The notes below the pieces were generated by a model, which had not been told where the DNA came from, did not search any database, and worked only from the letters and a program-made list of their open reading frames with translations. From Catelliglobosispora koreensis DSM 44566 (GTDB taxonomy: Bacteria > Actinomycetota > Actinomycetes > Mycobacteriales > Micromonosporaceae), in contig NZ_KB903283.1 in the NCBI RefSeq assembly GCF_000379685.1, positions 336,820-400,819 on the forward strand: a stretch of 64,000 nucleotides of DNA. Reading direction: 5' to 3'. Shown here in pieces: positions 43,901 through 51,103 of the stretch (its first letter is position 1; each line of letters begins with the position of its first letter). Position numbers and translations under genes: made by a program.

Positions 43901-46146
43901 GTGGGCACTCCCTGCTCGCGATCGGGGTGGTGGCCCGGACGCGCCGGCGGCTTGCGCCTAGTACCCGCCAAATCAGTGTCCTTGATGTCTTTAAATCCCC
44001 CACGGTGGCCGGCCTTGCCGCCCTGATCGAGCGCGGCGAGGACGGCCCACGGCAACTCCTGCACGAGCTAACACCCCGACGGCCGCGAGTGGACGCCACC
44101 ATCGTCACCGTCCCTTATGGCGGGGCCAGTGCCGTGGTCTTCCAGCCTCTGGCCGATGCGCTGCCGGCGACACACCGGCTGCTGTCGGTCGCGGTGCCTG
44201 GGCACGACATCGGATTCGACGAGGAGCAGCAGCCGCTGGATACGGTGGCGCGGCGGTGTGCCGGCGAGATCCTGGAGCGAGTCACCGGCCCGCTGATCCT
44301 CTATGGACACTGCGGGCCCGGTGGCGCACTGACCGTCGCTATCGCCCAACTGCTTGAGGCGGCCGGCCGGCCACTGGAGGCTGTGTATCTCGGCGGCGTC
44401 TTCCCGTTCGCCGCGCCGTCGGGCAAGGTGCTCGGCCCGCTGGCCCGGCTCACCCGGATGGACCGGCTGCGCAACGATCAGGTGCACGCGAACTGGCTGC
44501 GCGGGCTCGGCGCCGATCTCGACGGGCTCGACGAGTCGCAGATCCGTTTCCTCATCCGCACCATGCGCGAGGACGCCCGCATGGCCGAAAGCTACTTCAC
44601 CGGCTTGTACGAGGCGAACGTGTGCCCGATCTCGGCTCCCGTGATCTCAGTGGTGGGGGAGCGTGACCCGAGCACGGAGTTCTACGCTGAGCGGTTCGCC
44701 GAGTGGGGTTTCCTTACCACACAAGCGACAGCGGTCGTCGTGCTCGACGAGGCTGGGCATTTCTTCCTGCGTTATCGAGCTAACGAACTAGCCGACATCA
44801 TTACTAGTACCCATCAAAGTCTGGAAAAGTCCGAAGGCGAAACCTGGTGGGTGCAAGACGTCCGCCAGCCGCAAGAGGTCAAGGCGCCAACGCACGGCAT
44901 GGGCCGTTTCCTCGCTGTCGCGGCCGGTCAGCTGATATCCATGACCGGCACGGCGCTGACCGAGTTCGCCCTGCCGATCTGGATCTATCTGCAAACCGGG
45001 TCGCTGGTGCAGTTCGCGCTGTTCTTCGCGATCGGTGTGGTGCCGGGCCTGCTGGCCGCGCCCGTCGCCGGTGCGGTGGCCGACCGGTTCGACCGGCGCA
45101 AGGTCATGCTGGCCGGAGACCTTGGCGCAGGCTCGATTCAGGCTGTCCTCTTAGGACTTGTGCTGTCGGACGCGCTGAGAATCGGGCACGTCTACGTTTT
45201 GCTGGCCGCCTTGTCCGCGATCCTGCCCTTCCAGCGGGTCGCCTATCAAGCGGCCGTGCCACAGCTGGTGCCCAAGCGGTTTCTCGGGCACGCCAACGGC
45301 ATCAACCAGATGCTGCTGGGCACCGGCCAGCTGATGGTGCCGTTGTTCGCGGCGGGCATGCTCGCGGGCGTTGGCCTCAAAGGCATCTTGCTCATTGACG
45401 TCATCAGCTACACGTGCGCGGTGATCCTGCTGCTGTTTGTCAAGTTCCCGCCCTTGCTGGGCCAGAAGCGCCGTGAGACTTTCCGCGCTGAGATCGCGGG
45501 CGGATTCCGTTACTCCATCGGCAAACCGGGCTTGCGGGCGATGGTGCTGTTCTTCGTCGTGTTCAACCTGTTCTTCTCACCGCTGTCCAATATGATCGCG
45601 CCGCTCGTGCTCGGCTACGGCTCACTGGCCGATGTGGCTTACGTGTCAACGGCCGCGGCCATCGGCGTGATCGGTGGCGGCCTGCTGATGACGGTGTGGG
45701 GCGGACCGCGCCAGCGCCGGATGACGGGCATGCTGCTGGCCGTGATCGCTCTAGGCGTGGCGTGCGCGCTGACCGGGGTGCATCCGTCGGTCCCGGTCGC
45801 TGCGGCTGGAGCGCTGGCCATGACCTTCAGCCTGACTGTCGTCAACGGAATCTATACGACCATCGTGCAAGTGAAGGTGGAACAGCGCTATCACGCCCGG
45901 GTCTTCGCCCTCAACATGATGGTGGCCTGGTCCACGCTGCCCATAGGAATCGCGTTACTCGGGCCGCTAGCGGTCGTGTGGCTGGACAGCATCGGCCTGC
46001 TCTATCAGGTGTTCGGCGGCGTCATCGTCCTGATAGCACTGGTCTCGCTACGCCTTCCCGTGCTGTCGCGCTTTGACACCCGGGTGCCCGACGCCCTACC
46101 CGACGACGAAGTCGGCTTGCGGGCAGTGCGAGCGCGGTTGGGCTAG
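37912..46146 (+). CDS. dimodular NRPS fused to an MFS exporter: C-A-PCP-C-A-PCP-TE-MFS
   Basis: 2744 residues. C1 has HHVILDG at 161-167. A1 spans about 465-960 (YTSGSTGKPKG at about 633); reading the ten code positions by eye gives DILQLGVVWK, close to glycine codes. PCP1 Ser1010. C2 has HHIASDG at 1190-1196. A2 starts near 1500 (core motif at 1623); its code reads DFTKIGHVGK, close to aspartate codes. PCP2 Ser2000. The TE, about 2055-2300, has GHCGPG, so the nucleophile is Cys2134, with Asp in GERDPS and His in EAGHFF. From about 2325 an MFS transporter of 11-12 helices ends the protein. No epimerase, methyltransferase or MbtH is seen. C1 needs a donor in trans, fitting the FkbH-PCP protein. 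Confidence 0.93.
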   Translation: MSVDVLTPRRQELLSRLLAKRAAAETVKPVPREESEPLSAAQRRVLFASQLDGGTAFHTSFALRLTGELDLAALRHAIDALVRRHESLRTTFLDLHSEPRQRVHATMEIPLRTAQADTPEEAQELAALEATRPFDLATGPLMRFLLLRLGPQEHVLHAVAHHVILDGWSVSIALRELSETYSGQAVAPPALHYADFARWEAAQEQPEASLAYWREALAQPRPALELPFAATARHSERQGAKHHFLVRRELLAALPSEQGTTLFVTLLTAFKATLARYCGEYDLTIGTVLAGRRRAEIEPVIGNFINMLALRTQLDPRDSFLDALRKVRSSTVDGFAHQDVPFERVVQELAESRDPNRHPLFQVAFNLHNFAEPHRSWNGLTEQPWAHEIDDVTYDLAFVAVPSADGVDVALQYRSDLIAKPAIQRFAGHFLALLASAAAQPTLALSELNLLTEAEKAELQQLSAGPVLPLPEGTVLDQILRAGETHPGRTALIAGDTTLTYRELLDAVTQRSAALRAEGIGPGDVVGVSLSRTADLLIALLAIWHTGAAYLPLDPSYPDDRLAFMLEDSAARLLPGTALPASGGEAWDDAGSRAASTVPCTASGAVIEAGGVRDDGTAAGAAKEAGSGLAYVMYTSGSTGKPKGVLIEHRSLLNFILAMRQELDADETQTWVAQTSLSFDISTLELFLPLTVGGTVVLAGDEAGRDGAQMLRLIREHGVTHVQATPSGWRVMLAAGFQEQHVTALVGGEALPEPLAGTLRGATRRLINVYGPTETTVWSTSATVTGPVTIGRPIANTWAYVLDEAHQPVAIGLAGELYLGGDGVARGYHERPELTAERFLPNPFHPGRMYRTGDRVRWRADGELEFIGRLDNQVKVRGHRIELGEIEAALTAHPNVRVAAVVVRPDASGEPALVAYTVGEATGAVLKSHLAATLPAHLVPSAFVGLSELPLTPNGKLDRKALPAPAFETSRERTAPRTPMEQLIAVVWAEVLGLPDIGVHDDFFERGGHSLLAARVIARLRDAAGIDLPLRELFAHPTIEGLARVAASAGQADSWAPDPNAAPVLSYGQERLWFMDQFAPDNAAYIIAAGLRIRQSVDPQALQVALNALADRHEPLRSRFAATATGEATVSIAGAGHIPLEVVAAEDERHAHEPFTEASARPFDLATGPVARAVLIRIAEDDHALLLAVHHIASDGWSTEILLRELTVLLDGGTLPPMPARYRDYAAWQRDRLATGTQLDYWREQLADVPALELPTDRARPAEQTFNGAMHHFALTPELTEALHRLSREHRSTLYMTLLAAFDVLLYRYTGQKDFAIGSPVAGRPRAEWEGLAGLFINMLTMRANLHDDPAFAEVLKRTRETALAAYAHGDIPFEFLVKELNVPRDVSRSPLFQAVFALHNYAASGLESFGGEAKFTRFELGLYFTEREGRLDGSLAYNTALFDDATAQQMTGHLIRILEAVTADAATPIGELRMLAEAEADQIINGFNDIPVAEPAVSALHHVLQGHDPQAPAITDGITTLSYGELDRRSSQVAHYLLKRGVTADTPVAIKLAQTTDIAVAIFGVLKAGGAYLPVDSEQPAARLADLLTGIEHVLSEAELTGTLSEPDNDPDVDIDPSQLAYVIFTSGSTGKPKGVAIAHAQILNYLAGVHDRFRPEPGSSFGLIQSLAFDFGITTFYLCFLTGGCLHLLPKHSSGQDLAARRVDYFKLTPSHLAALAADVSDVAELLPHKMLILGGEASQLEWARSLVRPGGCEVWNHYGPTETTVGVTTYHVTADGTGGTLTPIGQPLSKARLYVLDEHRRPVPVGVVGEVYIGGDRLARGYLGRPDLTEERFVPDPFTGHRMYRTGDQGRWLPSGDVEFLGRQDNQIKIRGYRVELGEIEAALNTCPGVVQSVVDLRDGRLVAYLTGQETELRHFLTDRLPDYMVPSWFVWLDALPLKAHGKVDKALLPAPDQSTGTDYVAPAGPVQVALAEVFAEVLEVAQVGVHDDFFALGGHSLLAIGVVARTRRRLAPSTRQISVLDVFKSPTVAGLAALIERGEDGPRQLLHELTPRRPRVDATIVTVPYGGASAVVFQPLADALPATHRLLSVAVPGHDIGFDEEQQPLDTVARRCAGEILERVTGPLILYGHCGPGGALTVAIAQLLEAAGRPLEAVYLGGVFPFAAPSGKVLGPLARLTRMDRLRNDQVHANWLRGLGADLDGLDESQIRFLIRTMREDARMAESYFTGLYEANVCPISAPVISVVGERDPSTEFYAERFAEWGFLTTQATAVVVLDEAGHFFLRYRANELADIITSTHQSLEKSEGETWWVQDVRQPQEVKAPTHGMGRFLAVAAGQLISMTGTALTEFALPIWIYLQTGSLVQFALFFAIGVVPGLLAAPVAGAVADRFDRRKVMLAGDLGAGSIQAVLLGLVLSDALRIGHVYVLLAALSAILPFQRVAYQAAVPQLVPKRFLGHANGINQMLLGTGQLMVPLFAAGMLAGVGLKGILLIDVISYTCAVILLLFVKFPPLLGQKRRETFRAEIAGGFRYSIGKPGLRAMVLFFVVFNLFFSPLSNMIAPLVLGYGSLADVAYVSTAAAIGVIGGGLLMTVWGGPRQRRMTGMLLAVIALGVACALTGVHPSVPVAAAGALAMTFSLTVVNGIYTTIVQVKVEQRYHARVFALNMMVAWSTLPIGIALLGPLAVVWLDSIGLLYQVFGGVIVLIALVSLRLPVLSRFDTRVPDALPDDEVGLRAVRARLG

Positions 46147-47690
46147 CTGGGCCCGCCCACGAACCAGATCGGGGGAGCGTCCATGGGCTTGCGGCTGACT
46201 TTCTTGAGTTCAAGAGCCGCGTCGTCACGGTTCTTGATGACGGGCCAGCGATCGACGCGCATCGCGGTCTGCTTGCCCATGCCGTCGGTGAGGACGAGCT
46301 GCCCGTCGCAGTAGATTTTGAAGATCAATTCGTGGTGCCCAAAACGGACCGGCAGGCGGTCAATGTCAGTCCCGTCAACGGCCAGCCGGACGGGTTTGCC
46401 TGTGGGGGACACCACGCGAAGATGACCCCGTCCTTGGCGTGGCAGGCGCAGTCCCCGTCCGCGGCGCTCGTAGTTGAGCCGTGCGCGACCCGACTTCGCT
46501 TGCCACTCTTGATAAAGCGGCGTGTACGCCTCGTAGAGCAGCCTGCGCTGGGAACCGCCGTTCCACTCGAGGATGAAGTCAAACGCGGGCCGGTGCAGGT
46601 TGATCCGCTCATAACCCGTGTTGTCGGTCAGTCCTTTGACGACAGCCTCCACCGGATCGGCGGGCACGAACGTGACGTCGGGAAGGCGGGCCGCGAGCCG
46701 TTGGCGTACATAGGGAATCTGGCTCATCCCACCCACGAGCAGCACATAATCGATGTCATTGCCCAGGAACCGGGCCGGCCCCGAGCGCGGGGCGTCGCTG
46801 AAACGTTCCTTGAGCTGTGCTTCCAGCAGGGCTTCGGCGATCACTTGCTCTGCCTCGACCATGAGCGGGTGGAATGCTTCCTCGACCTCTTCGCGGGTGT
46901 AGTCGATTTCCACGAACTTGCCGAACACGTAGGCCGGCAAGACGACGGTGTGCAGTTCCTGAGTGGACAGCGCGATTTTGGCCTCACGTGCCATGCGGCC
47001 GAGCAGGCCGAGCGCTTGAGCCGGTTTGCGCAGCGACGAGAAGTCAACACCTGACCGGCGTTTGAGGTCCGCGGTGATCGTGTCGTCGAGCTTGTCGCCG
47101 GCGACGGGATTGCCGCGGCTCGACAAGACGGTGACTTCCTTGCCGCTGATCTCCAGCACGGCGACGTCAAGCGTCCCGCCGCCCATGTCGAAGACCAGCA
47201 CGCGTCCCGACACCGGCTCGGGGTGATCGGCCAACCAGGACAGCCCGGCGGCCACCGGCTCATCGACGAGCGTGGCCTCGGTGAGCGCGAGCCCAGCGCG
47301 CTTGGCGATCTGGATCAGGCGTTTGCGCTGCTGGCCATCCCACATCGCCGGGCAGCCGAGCCTGACCTCGCTATCGTCCAAAGCCGACCCGGCGCGTTCG
47401 CGGATCTCGGTGAAGATGGCACCGATGACCTCATCGGCGTTGAGGATGACCCCATCCCCGGTGACGATGTCCTGCTGGCGGTCCGTTATCGCGCGCTTGA
47501 CCGACCTGATGAGCTGCTCGGGCGCAAAGCTGTCCTCATCGCCGACGACCAGCTGCGCTCCGTCGAAGGCCACGACCGAGGGCAGATAAGGCGTGCCAGG
47601 CGAGAGCGGCAGGACGGTCGCGGGGCCGGAGTCATCCCGGCGCGCCACGAAAGAAGTGGTTGTGCCGAAATCAATGGCCACTGTCGCCAT
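46143..47690 (-). CDS. short Hsp70/DnaK-family protein
   Basis: 515 residues. The ATPase domain is clear: phosphate loop AIDFGTTTSFVA, connecting VDEPVAAGLSWL, second phosphate loop VFDMGGGTLDVAVLE, and adenosine loop LLVGGMSQIPYV. After about residue 375 comes only a 140-residue beta-rich tail without the usual substrate-binding and lid domains, so client recognition must differ from DnaK. It lies 12 nt after the GrpE-head-like gene, last in a four-gene operon, and overlaps the convergent NRPS gene by 4 nt. Confidence 0.9.
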   Translation of the reverse strand: MATVAIDFGTTTSFVARRDDSGPATVLPLSPGTPYLPSVVAFDGAQLVVGDEDSFAPEQLIRSVKRAITDRQQDIVTGDGVILNADEVIGAIFTEIRERAGSALDDSEVRLGCPAMWDGQQRKRLIQIAKRAGLALTEATLVDEPVAAGLSWLADHPEPVSGRVLVFDMGGGTLDVAVLEISGKEVTVLSSRGNPVAGDKLDDTITADLKRRSGVDFSSLRKPAQALGLLGRMAREAKIALSTQELHTVVLPAYVFGKFVEIDYTREEVEEAFHPLMVEAEQVIAEALLEAQLKERFSDAPRSGPARFLGNDIDYVLLVGGMSQIPYVRQRLAARLPDVTFVPADPVEAVVKGLTDNTGYERINLHRPAFDFILEWNGGSQRRLLYEAYTPLYQEWQAKSGRARLNYERRGRGLRLPRQGRGHLRVVSPTGKPVRLAVDGTDIDRLPVRFGHHELIFKIYCDGQLVLTDGMGKQTAMRVDRWPVIKNRDDAALELKKVSRKPMDAPPIWFVGGPS

Positions 47691-47702
47691 GCCCGCCCCT
47701 CC

Positions 47703-48416
47703 CTACGGTTCGACCACCACGGCCTTGGCGACCAGCACTTCTTCGCCGCCGGTCTGCCAGACGTAACCTGGCCGGATCACCAGCACCTCGGATCCGTCCG
47801 GTGTGGAGGCGACCACAGGGTCATGGCGCAGGCGATCGAATCTTATCGTTGCTCCCGCGCTCTCGATAGGGCTAAGCCCGTGAGCTTGGGCGGCGGCGTG
47901 AATCCGCTGCAGGAGCGCACGCGGGCTCGCCCCGCTCGCGATCAGCTCTTCGAGCTCCATCGCGACTTTGGCATAGGCGCGGGCACTTTCGGCCCGCAGC
48001 CGCTCCTCGAAGATCCGCTGGCGTTCCGCTTCTTCCCGCCCACCTGGGCTAGGGCTCGGCTTACGCTTGGCCTCCAGCGCGGCAAGGACGATGTCACCCA
48101 GCTTCTTACGGTCCGGATTGATCTGTGCCTTGCCACTTGCCAAACGTTCGACCGCTTCCTTCGCGTCGGGCAGTTCAGCGGGCGGGCCCCACCGGTAGGT
48201 GCGCGTCTCCGGAAGATAAGAAATGTGCACATCGTCGCGCACTTGCGCCTCAAACCGTCCCCACTGGGTGCGCACTGAATACTCCGGGAGCCCCGCCCGC
48301 AGCAGCCGCGACAGGATGTCATCAAAGGTGAGCGGGCCTGCCGCATACTCGATCACCTCAAGGAACACCGCCAGCGGGTCCCGCAGAAACGTGCCGTGGA
48401 GATCGGTCAGCGTCAC
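47703..48416 (-). CDS. winged-helix/coiled-coil protein with a GrpE-head-like C-terminus (candidate Hsp70 exchange factor)
   Basis: 237 residues from a GTG overlapping the upstream stop (GTGA). Residues 1-75 look like a winged helix (PLTFDDILSRLLRAGLPEYS). Residues about 115-160 form a charged helical coil (REEAERQRIFEERLRAESAR). The last 55 residues (GLSPIESAGATIRFDRLRHD, then VLVIRPGYVWQTGGEEVLVA) follow the pattern of the GrpE beta head: G-I-E, FD, H..V, PGY, VL..A.V. An exchange factor for the Hsp70 12 nt downstream is inferred. It is not a standard GrpE. Confidence 0.6.
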   Translation of the reverse strand: MTLTDLHGTFLRDPLAVFLEVIEYAAGPLTFDDILSRLLRAGLPEYSVRTQWGRFEAQVRDDVHISYLPETRTYRWGPPAELPDAKEAVERLASGKAQINPDRKKLGDIVLAALEAKRKPSPSPGGREEAERQRIFEERLRAESARAYAKVAMELEELIASGASPRALLQRIHAAAQAHGLSPIESAGATIRFDRLRHDPVVASTPDGSEVLVIRPGYVWQTGGEEVLVAKAVVVEP

Positions 48417-50425
48417 AGTTTCTCATCATCAGGCGCTGCGCCGGGTTCGTCTACCCAGCCCGCGATGAGGATGAGGTTGGATGGCCGGTGTACAGCGGCG
48501 AAACCGAACGGGCGCAAGAACTCCACGTGCAGAATGCGTTTTGTCAGCATGGGTTTTGGCGGCAGTCCAGCCGCGACCGCGCCAAACGCTGTCACGACGG
48601 CGGCTTCGAATCCGGTCGCGGTGAACTCGGCCATGGCCCGCTGTTTGGCCGCCGAGATGGCCAAGGGCTGCGGGCTGATGCCCGGGAAGTGCCCGTGACT
48701 GGTGTCGGTCGCGGCGGACAGTCCAAACAGGACGGCTTGCCGCAAGAGATCGTGTTCGGCGGTCACGCTGAAGCCAACCGTGGTCGCCGAAAGCTCGTCG
48801 ACGTCATCGAGGCTGGTTATTGTGCTTTCGTGTAGCCCCGGCCCCTGCGGCCAAGCTGACCCAGGCGTGCCCGCGTCACCCTCGGCTATCGAGCGCAATC
48901 CGGCGGAGAGCACGTCGCCCGCCTCCCGGTCCGCTTCACCCAAGAACAAATAGACATCAATTTCCTGGGTACCGCGAACGCGCAGCCTCGTCAGAAGGCC
49001 TGCCTGCCCGTCCACGACGGACACGTCATCAAGCTCCCGGCTGCGCCGGGTGAGCCGTCCAGATGATTCGCGGAACGGTTGCGCCCACTCGGTTTTGATC
49101 GCGAGCGCGGTGGCGAGCAGCATCAGCGTTTGTGGCGTCACGGCGATGGGCATCTGGGTGATGCGCCCGTTGGTGTTGCGGGTTACCCAGTCGTCCAGCG
49201 GCTTCTGATCGTCCGTGAGCACCGCTCGCGCCGGGGCCGGAATGCCCGCGAGGAACTCGGGCGTCAGCGGCAGCCCGGCGCGCACCCACACCCCGAGCGC
49301 CGAACGCATCCCCGGAATCGTGCTCATAGCCGCCATCAGGTCGACCGCTAGCTGCAGCTCACCTGCCCGCTGCCCGGCGCTCTCATCTTGGTCCACCGCT
49401 TCGGCCGGCGCCTGGCCGTCGGTCTCGGAGCCTAGGCGCAGGGCGGCGTGAAGTTCGGTGCGGGCCGGGCCGTCAGCGTGGGCTGCCAGGATAGCGAGCA
49501 GTGGCCACACGGAAGCCGCGGACGCTACACCGGTTGTTTCGCGAGCCCAGTGCACGGCGAGCTGATTCGTGGCGGCGACGGCAGCTGCCGGAGGGGTGTG
49601 CTCGACCTGGAAATAGGCCGTTTCGTCGAGCAGTTCGAACCCGATGCGCTGATAGATCTTGTTGCTGACCGGATTGGCGGCGTCGGCGTAGAGCATCGCC
49701 TCGTGACCACGGTCGAGGATGGACTGTCCGATGTGGGCGGTCAGCGCACTGGCGTAGCCACGTCCCCGCAGGAACGAAGGTGTGTATACGTAGTTGATTC
49801 GCACGACTCCGGCGGCGGGCTCGGTCCACGCGGCCATCGACTTGGCACGCCCGTGCCCGTCGCGCCACAGCCAGAACCTGCCGTCATCGATTTTGCGCCT
49901 CAACACGGCCTCATCGACCGGTTCACCGGCTTCGCCGATGTCGCGCATGAACTCCTCGCACCAGCCCTGCACCAGCCACAGGTCATCGGGCGTCGCCAAG
50001 CCCGCCGCGCCCGCGGGCCACGCCGGAGCGATAACGGCGCCAAGGCGGTAGCGCCCGGTGCGGCGCGCTAACCGCACTGGAGCACCATCGGCGACCTGTT
50101 CCGCGATCGCCTGCGCGGTCTCACGCGTCCCGTTGAACCCGCTCACCTGCTGCGCCGCGGCCTCCCGGGCGATCACCTGTGCCGCGTCGGGTGTCATCGT
50201 CGAAAGGAGCAAAGGCATCGGGGGAGTACGCACAGCGGCGCCCACGATCGCACCGTCGTCACTGGACACGTGCCATAGCTGAATGCCCGGCTCAATCGGC
50301 ACCGTCCCATCGAGACGGCTCTGGATGATCGTGGCGAGCACGTTGTTGCGCACCGGATCGGCCGCCAGCCAGGGCAAAACGAGGGCCGCGAAGCTTTCCA
50401 AGTCATCGTGCGAGGTGAGACGCAT
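48413..50425 (-). CDS. fusion of a GNAT acetyltransferase and a serpin-like domain
   Basis: 670 residues from ATG 50425. Residues 1-270 are GNAT-like (VYTPSFLRGRGYASALTAHI with the acetyl-CoA loop; NPVSNKIYQRIGFELLDET). From about 290 a serpin fold begins (NQLAVHWARETTGVASAASV) and ends with the typical FLRPFGFAAVHRPSNLILIA. The hinge reads ATGFEAAVVTAFG: the P14 position is Phe, not Thr/Ser, so loop insertion and protease inhibition are doubtful. No signal peptide, so it is intracellular. It follows YchJ by 11 nt and overlaps the GrpE-head-like gene. Confidence 0.8.
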   Translation of the reverse strand: MRLTSHDDLESFAALVLPWLAADPVRNNVLATIIQSRLDGTVPIEPGIQLWHVSSDDGAIVGAAVRTPPMPLLLSTMTPDAAQVIAREAAAQQVSGFNGTRETAQAIAEQVADGAPVRLARRTGRYRLGAVIAPAWPAGAAGLATPDDLWLVQGWCEEFMRDIGEAGEPVDEAVLRRKIDDGRFWLWRDGHGRAKSMAAWTEPAAGVVRINYVYTPSFLRGRGYASALTAHIGQSILDRGHEAMLYADAANPVSNKIYQRIGFELLDETAYFQVEHTPPAAAVAATNQLAVHWARETTGVASAASVWPLLAILAAHADGPARTELHAALRLGSETDGQAPAEAVDQDESAGQRAGELQLAVDLMAAMSTIPGMRSALGVWVRAGLPLTPEFLAGIPAPARAVLTDDQKPLDDWVTRNTNGRITQMPIAVTPQTLMLLATALAIKTEWAQPFRESSGRLTRRSRELDDVSVVDGQAGLLTRLRVRGTQEIDVYLFLGEADREAGDVLSAGLRSIAEGDAGTPGSAWPQGPGLHESTITSLDDVDELSATTVGFSVTAEHDLLRQAVLFGLSAATDTSHGHFPGISPQPLAISAAKQRAMAEFTATGFEAAVVTAFGAVAAGLPPKPMLTKRILHVEFLRPFGFAAVHRPSNLILIAGWVDEPGAAPDDEKL

Positions 50426-50436
50426 GGCTCCAAACC

Positions 50437-50817
50437 CTATACCGGCCCGGTGTAGCGCCACTGCCCGTCTTCGCGCGTGAAGTGGCTGTTCTCCCGCATC
50501 GTCGCGCGCTCGCCCGCCTCGGTGTAATGCGCCTCGAACATCACCGTGCCATGGTCGTCGAACAAGCCGCCCTTGGTGCCGCTGAGCACTTCGAGCCGGA
50601 GCCAGCGAAGGCCATCGCTGAAATCGATCTGCTTTGGACGGCTGCGCGAGTGCCAGCTTCGCAGCAGATAGCCCTCGTCTTTGAGGGCGAACGCGGTAAA
50701 CCGCGACCGCATGAGCGCCTCCGCCGTCGGTGGGCTGGCCGCGCCACGATGAAACGGCTCGCAACACTCGCCGTAGGTCAGTCCGGTTCCGCATGGGCAT
50801 CTCTGCATAGCGCTCAT
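50437..50817 (-). CDS. YchJ-family (UPF0225) protein with SEC-C zinc motif
   Basis: 126 residues. The N-terminal CPCGTGLTYGECCEPFH is the SEC-C-type CxC...CC zinc motif, followed by the YchJ NTF2-like body (ALMRSRFTAFALKDEGYLLR, SWHSRSRP, FEAHYTEAG). Family function is not established. It is the first gene of the minus-strand operon ending in Hsp70; SEC-C motifs also occur in SecA, so a link to protein handling would fit, but that is speculation. Confidence 0.9.
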   Translation of the reverse strand: MSAMQRCPCGTGLTYGECCEPFHRGAASPPTAEALMRSRFTAFALKDEGYLLRSWHSRSRPKQIDFSDGLRWLRLEVLSGTKGGLFDDHGTVMFEAHYTEAGERATMRENSHFTREDGQWRYTGPV

Positions 50818-50856
50818 TCTGCGCGACAGGCGTGACTAACGCGTAAAGTGTTTCCT

Positions 50857-51093
50857 ATGACGCAATACGGGCAGGCCCAGACGCCGCAGCCCCGCTGGCG
50901 AATATCCCCCAAGTGGATCGCCGCCGCTCTCATTGCGATCGCCGCGATTTGGTTCATCGTCGCCAACAACCAGTCGGCTCAGATCAGTTTGTGGGTCAAG
51001 TCGGTGCAGGCGCCGGTGTGGCTCGTGCTGGCGCTGACGTTCGCGGCCGGGATGCTGACCGGGTGGCTTTTGCGCCGTCGCCGGGTGGGGTAG
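50857..51093 (+). CDS. small LapA-domain (DUF1049-like) membrane protein
   Basis: 78 residues from ATG 50857 (a GTG at 50848 is an alternative). Two hydrophobic helices (WIAAALIAIAAIWFIVANNQ and PVWLVLALTFAAGMLTGWLL) are joined by SAQISLWV, the LapA pattern, with an Arg-rich end. Role unknown, probably envelope-related. The GCS2 gene starts 10 nt later, so the two may share a transcript. Confidence 0.8.
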   Translation: MTQYGQAQTPQPRWRISPKWIAAALIAIAAIWFIVANNQSAQISLWVKSVQAPVWLVLALTFAAGMLTGWLLRRRRVG

Positions 51094-51103
51094 GGACTAC
51101 TCC

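Noticed and set aside
46143-46146. Possible frameshift or misassembly at the NRPS/Hsp70 boundary
   Set aside because: The 4-nt overlap is a simple convergent stop arrangement, and both proteins end in plausible C-termini.
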